A DNA stretch of 7,550 nt, from the NCBI GenBank assembly GCA_024644775.1, contig JAHEHB010000274.1:1-7550 (forward strand), in the 5' to 3' direction. Position 1 is the first letter of the stretch; the number at the start of each line of letters is the position of its first letter. The notes beneath the pieces are model-generated. The model had not been told where the DNA came from and made no database searches. It saw only the letters and a program-made list of their open reading frames with translations. Position numbers and translations under genes: made by a program. Origin of the DNA: Deltaproteobacteria bacterium (lineage in GTDB: Bacteria > Desulfobacterota > Desulfobacteria > Desulfobacterales > SURF-15). Positions 5,886-7,550 of this stretch are shown here, piece after piece.

Positions 5886-5927
5886 CCGGGGCCAGAGAAC
5901 CCGGCTTTGGTCCACCCCGGAGGGGTG
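5886..5927 (+). terminator. Two GC-rich hairpins downstream of the rhomboid gene
   Basis: CCGGG (5886-5890) pairs with CCCGG (5900-5904). CACCCC (5913-5918) pairs with GGGGTG (5922-5927) across a 3-base loop. They lie 13-54 bases after the rhomboid stop, the right place for a transcript end. No T-run follows either one, so they may protect the 3' end or assist factor-dependent termination. Confidence 0.35.
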
Positions 5928-5964
5928 ATATGCCTGGTAACGTTTGCCTGCAGTGATAAGGTTT

Positions 5965-5976
5965 TCCGCCGGCGGA
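5965..5976. repeat. 12-bp palindrome TCCGCCGGCGGA
   Basis: The site equals its own reverse complement and is purely GC apart from its end bases. It stands in non-coding DNA with no gene boundary nearby. It is probably part of a dispersed intergenic repeat; no function is evident. Confidence 0.3.
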
Positions 5977-6147
5977 TCGGGTGTCAGCAACCGAAATCGA
6001 CACGGTGTGTCGTAGTCGCCCATGAAATGAACAATTTTTCACCGGAGCCGGCCTTCAGTTTTTACCAAATTGGTGCTCATGGTTCAGGATTCGATATTTA
6101 CGTTTTTTTTCGATCAGACCGGCCGATTTTTTTGGCCGACGGCGGTG

Positions 6148-6176
6148 CTGAAACCTGACACCCGAAACCTGAAACC
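6148..6176 (-). repeat. GGTTTCAGG-type repeat, right copy (inverted)
   Basis: The locus starts with CTGAAACCTG (6148-6157) and continues with a 9-of-10 match CCGAAACCTG (6162-6171) and GAAACC. It is the reverse complement of the 1532-1561 repeat at 25 of 29 positions. A degenerate forward word, GGTTCAGGATTC, lies to its left at 6081-6092, so this locus too may have inverted ends. Confidence 0.6.
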
Positions 6177-6305
6177 ATGAACAGATTTGATCTATGGCAG
6201 AGCCGATCATCACTGACCTGGCTTTGAAGAACAGGTTTTCGATTTTTAAAAAACGAATACCCGTTTCTTTGATCCTGGATTCTTTACTCGCCACGATTTG
6301 CCGTA

Positions 6306-6338
6306 TTGACAAGCTATGCCCTTGTAATTATTTATAAG
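6306..6338 (+). promoter_or_regulatory. Candidate feo promoter and Fur-like operator
   Basis: A perfect -35 hexamer TTGACA (6306-6311) is followed by an AT-rich imperfect palindrome at 6321-6338. Its half-sites CTTGTAAT and TTTATAAG pair at 16 of the 18 positions when centred at 6329/6330. The palindrome falls where the -10 box is expected, a typical place for a Fur or other iron-responsive repressor to act. Aligned by hand to the Fur core TGATAATnATTATCA it matches about 10 of 14 defined bases. No good -10 hexamer is found at 16-18 bases (TATAAG lies at 21). Position upstream of feoA supports iron control; the site itself is an inference. Confidence 0.4.
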
Positions 6339-6406
6339 TATCCGTATGAAATGCAACAATGCGGTTCCAGAGTTTTATCATCATGTCGGCTTAAAAAGGA
6401 TGGTCA

Positions 6407-6634
6407 ATGGTATTGAGCGAGCTCAAAAAAGGTCAATCGGCAACCATTATCCGTGTCGGAGGAAACGGGATTCTTCGAAGAAGAATTCTTGAAATGGGCA
6501 TTTTAAAAGGCACCGATGTGTATGTGGAAAAGTACGCCCCCCTCAAGGATCCCATGGAACTCATTGTAAAAGGATATCACGTCTCCCTCCGGGTTGAAGA
6601 AGCTGCAAAAATTACAGTGGGTAATGTACGGTAG
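6407..6634 (+). CDS. FeoA, ferrous iron transport accessory protein
   Basis: This 75-residue cytoplasmic protein has an SH3-like beta-barrel fold and is needed for full FeoB activity, probably through direct interaction. The whole length matches the family: the start LSELKKGQSATIIRV, the R-R-x-L-E-M-G-I motif (about 25-32), the A-P-L-K-D-P-M-E block (about 44-51), the G-Y-H-V-S-L-R strand and the C-terminal E-E-A-A-K-I-T-V. The length is typical (about 75-85 residues). The ATG at 6407 follows AAAAGGA (6394-6400) at six bases. The overlapping ATG at 6400 is in another frame and lacks a ribosome binding site. The gene ends 10 bases before feoB and is surely co-transcribed with it. Confidence 0.93.
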   Translation: MVLSELKKGQSATIIRVGGNGILRRRILEMGILKGTDVYVEKYAPLKDPMELIVKGYHVSLRVEEAAKITVGNVR

Positions 6635-6644
6635 GATCCGCGCG

Positions 6645-7550
6645 ATGACTCCAAATCGACTCACCATCGCGCTTGCAGGCAACCCGAATTCAGGAAAGAC
6701 CACCACATTTAATGCGATTACCGGAACCCGACAGAAAGTCGGAAATTGGCCCGGGGTAACGGTTGAAAAAAAAGAAGGAACGATACGAAAACACGGGTAT
6801 GAATTAAAAATTATCGACCTTCCTGGAACTTACAGTCTAACCCCTTTTTCCATAGAAGAGATCGTCGCCAGAAATTATATTCTCGATGAGTCCCCGGATG
6901 TGGTCATCGATATTATTGACGCCTCCAATTTAGAACGCAGCCTTTATTTGGCGACTCAACTACGAGAACTCGACTGCAAGGTCATATTCGCACTGAATAT
7001 GGCTGATTTAGCCCGTTCCCGGGGAATGAAAATCGATTCAGAAAAACTCTCCGAGCTTCTCGATGTGCCTGTCGTGTTTACTATCGGAAACAAAAACGAG
7101 GGTATCGATACACTGCTGAAACAGGCCGTAAATTTAGCAGAATCGAATACCCGGGCCAATAAAGGTCGCAATGTTAAATACAGCAAGGATGTTGAGGATT
7201 CTATCCAAACGCTTCAGCTTTATATTGAAGACAACGCCAACGGCAACCTTCCCTATAGTATTCGTTGGACGGCCATCAAACTGCTGGAAGATGACAAAAT
7301 CGTAAAGCAACGAATTCGACAACATGCCGGACTCCACGGTACGAATATCCTCGGGCAGGCGGAAAATCTGCGCAACCATTTAACGGACCGGTTCGATGAT
7401 GATCCTCAAATTGTGATGACCGATGAACGGTATGGATTCATTTCCGGTATCATAAAGGAAATACAGACCTCTACCACGAAACAGCGTGTCGATATTTCCC
7501 GGAGCATCGACTTGGTTCTGACCAACAGATTTATCGGATTTCCCATCTTC
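6645..7550 (+). CDS. FeoB, ferrous iron transporter (5' part, cut by the window end)
   Basis: This is the GTP-dependent Fe2+ permease of the inner membrane; only the first 302 codons are visible, still open at 7550. The N-terminal G domain is intact: G1 GNPNSGKT (12-19), the switch-I threonine T39 in WPGVTVEKKEG, G3 DLPG (58-61) and G4 NMAD (118-121). The G5 region (about 145-153, TIGNKNEG) departs from the usual SA motif, which is variable in FeoB. A GDI-like helical region follows, then the DERYGFI element (about 262-268). The fragment ends in SIDLVLTNRFIGFPIF, the conserved lead into the first transmembrane helix. The ATG at 6645 has AGGA (6633-6636) overlapping the feoA stop codon, suggesting coupled translation. 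The membrane domain (about 400-450 further residues) lies outside the window. Confidence 0.95.
   Translation, partial: MTPNRLTIALAGNPNSGKTTTFNAITGTRQKVGNWPGVTVEKKEGTIRKHGYELKIIDLPGTYSLTPFSIEEIVARNYILDESPDVVIDIIDASNLERSLYLATQLRELDCKVIFALNMADLARSRGMKIDSEKLSELLDVPVVFTIGNKNEGIDTLLKQAVNLAESNTRANKGRNVKYSKDVEDSIQTLQLYIEDNANGNLPYSIRWTAIKLLEDDKIVKQRIRQHAGLHGTNILGQAENLRNHLTDRFDDDPQIVMTDERYGFISGIIKEIQTSTTKQRVDISRSIDLVLTNRFIGFPIF

Larger units (their letters stand above)
5874..6406. other. 533-base intergenic region with repeats and palindromes
   Basis: This gap lies between the rhomboid gene and feoA, both on the + strand. It holds two GC-rich hairpins just after the rhomboid stop, a 12-base palindrome (5965-5976), the inverted CAGGTTTCAG repeat locus (6148-6176) and, near its right end, a candidate feo operator. 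Open frames of about 83 codons (+, about 5907-6158) and 85 codons (-, about 6055-6312) begin at TTG, run through the repeat and lack conserved features. They are judged spurious. Confidence 0.6.

Noticed and set aside
5907..6158. 83-codon plus-strand frame after the rhomboid gene
   Set aside because: TTG start without a ribosome binding site. It crosses hairpins, palindromes and the edge of the repeat locus.
6055..6312. 85-codon minus-strand frame upstream of feoA
   Set aside because: It starts at TTG and its C-terminal part is the translated repeat (FQVSG-type residues). No family features are seen.

Overview
The window reads as chromosomal DNA of a Gram-negative, probably anaerobic bacterium. 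The moderate base composition, FeoAB ferrous iron uptake, a periplasmic-binding-protein sugar importer with its own signal peptide, and intergenic 'GGTTTCAGG' repeats all fit Desulfobacterota (Desulfobacterales-like). That assignment is an inference from general impression, not from a marker gene.

Layout, left to right. Positions 1-284 hold no gene, only an imperfect-palindrome repeat and a candidate promoter. A Gfo/Idh/MocA-family NAD(P)-dependent oxidoreductase follows on the + strand (285-1460). A 362-base convergent gap (1461-1822) holds a repeat-bounded, T-rich element and a nested inverted repeat. Three minus-strand genes, transcribed from right to left, encode a CUT2 (ribose/fructose/inositol-type) sugar ABC importer: permease (4873-3833), single-domain ATPase (3706-2945) and secreted substrate-binding protein (2761-1823). 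The two internal gaps are 126 and 183 bases. The second gap holds a hairpin and a possible 28-codon ORF whose stop overlaps the binding-protein start codon. A 448-base divergent region (4874-5321) separates the importer from a small rhomboid protease on the + strand (5322-5873). A 533-base repeat-bearing gap (5874-6406) leads to feoA (6407-6634) and the 5' 302 codons of feoB (6645 to the window end).

Functionally there are three units. The importer and the convergent dehydrogenase plausibly take up and oxidise a sugar, polyol or inositol-like compound; the substrate cannot be named from sequence. The rhomboid protease stands alone with its own candidate promoter. feoA-feoB form a compact ferrous iron uptake operon, preceded by an AT-rich imperfect palindrome that could be a Fur-family operator.

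No mobile-element gene, tRNA, rRNA or CRISPR array was seen. The protein-coding content is conventional. The least explained material is intergenic: inverted copies of a CAGGTTTCAG repeat on either side of the importer-rhomboid block, the small ORF coupled to the binding protein, a helically phased direct repeat before the permease, and a Lys-rich mini-ORF inside the left repeat element.
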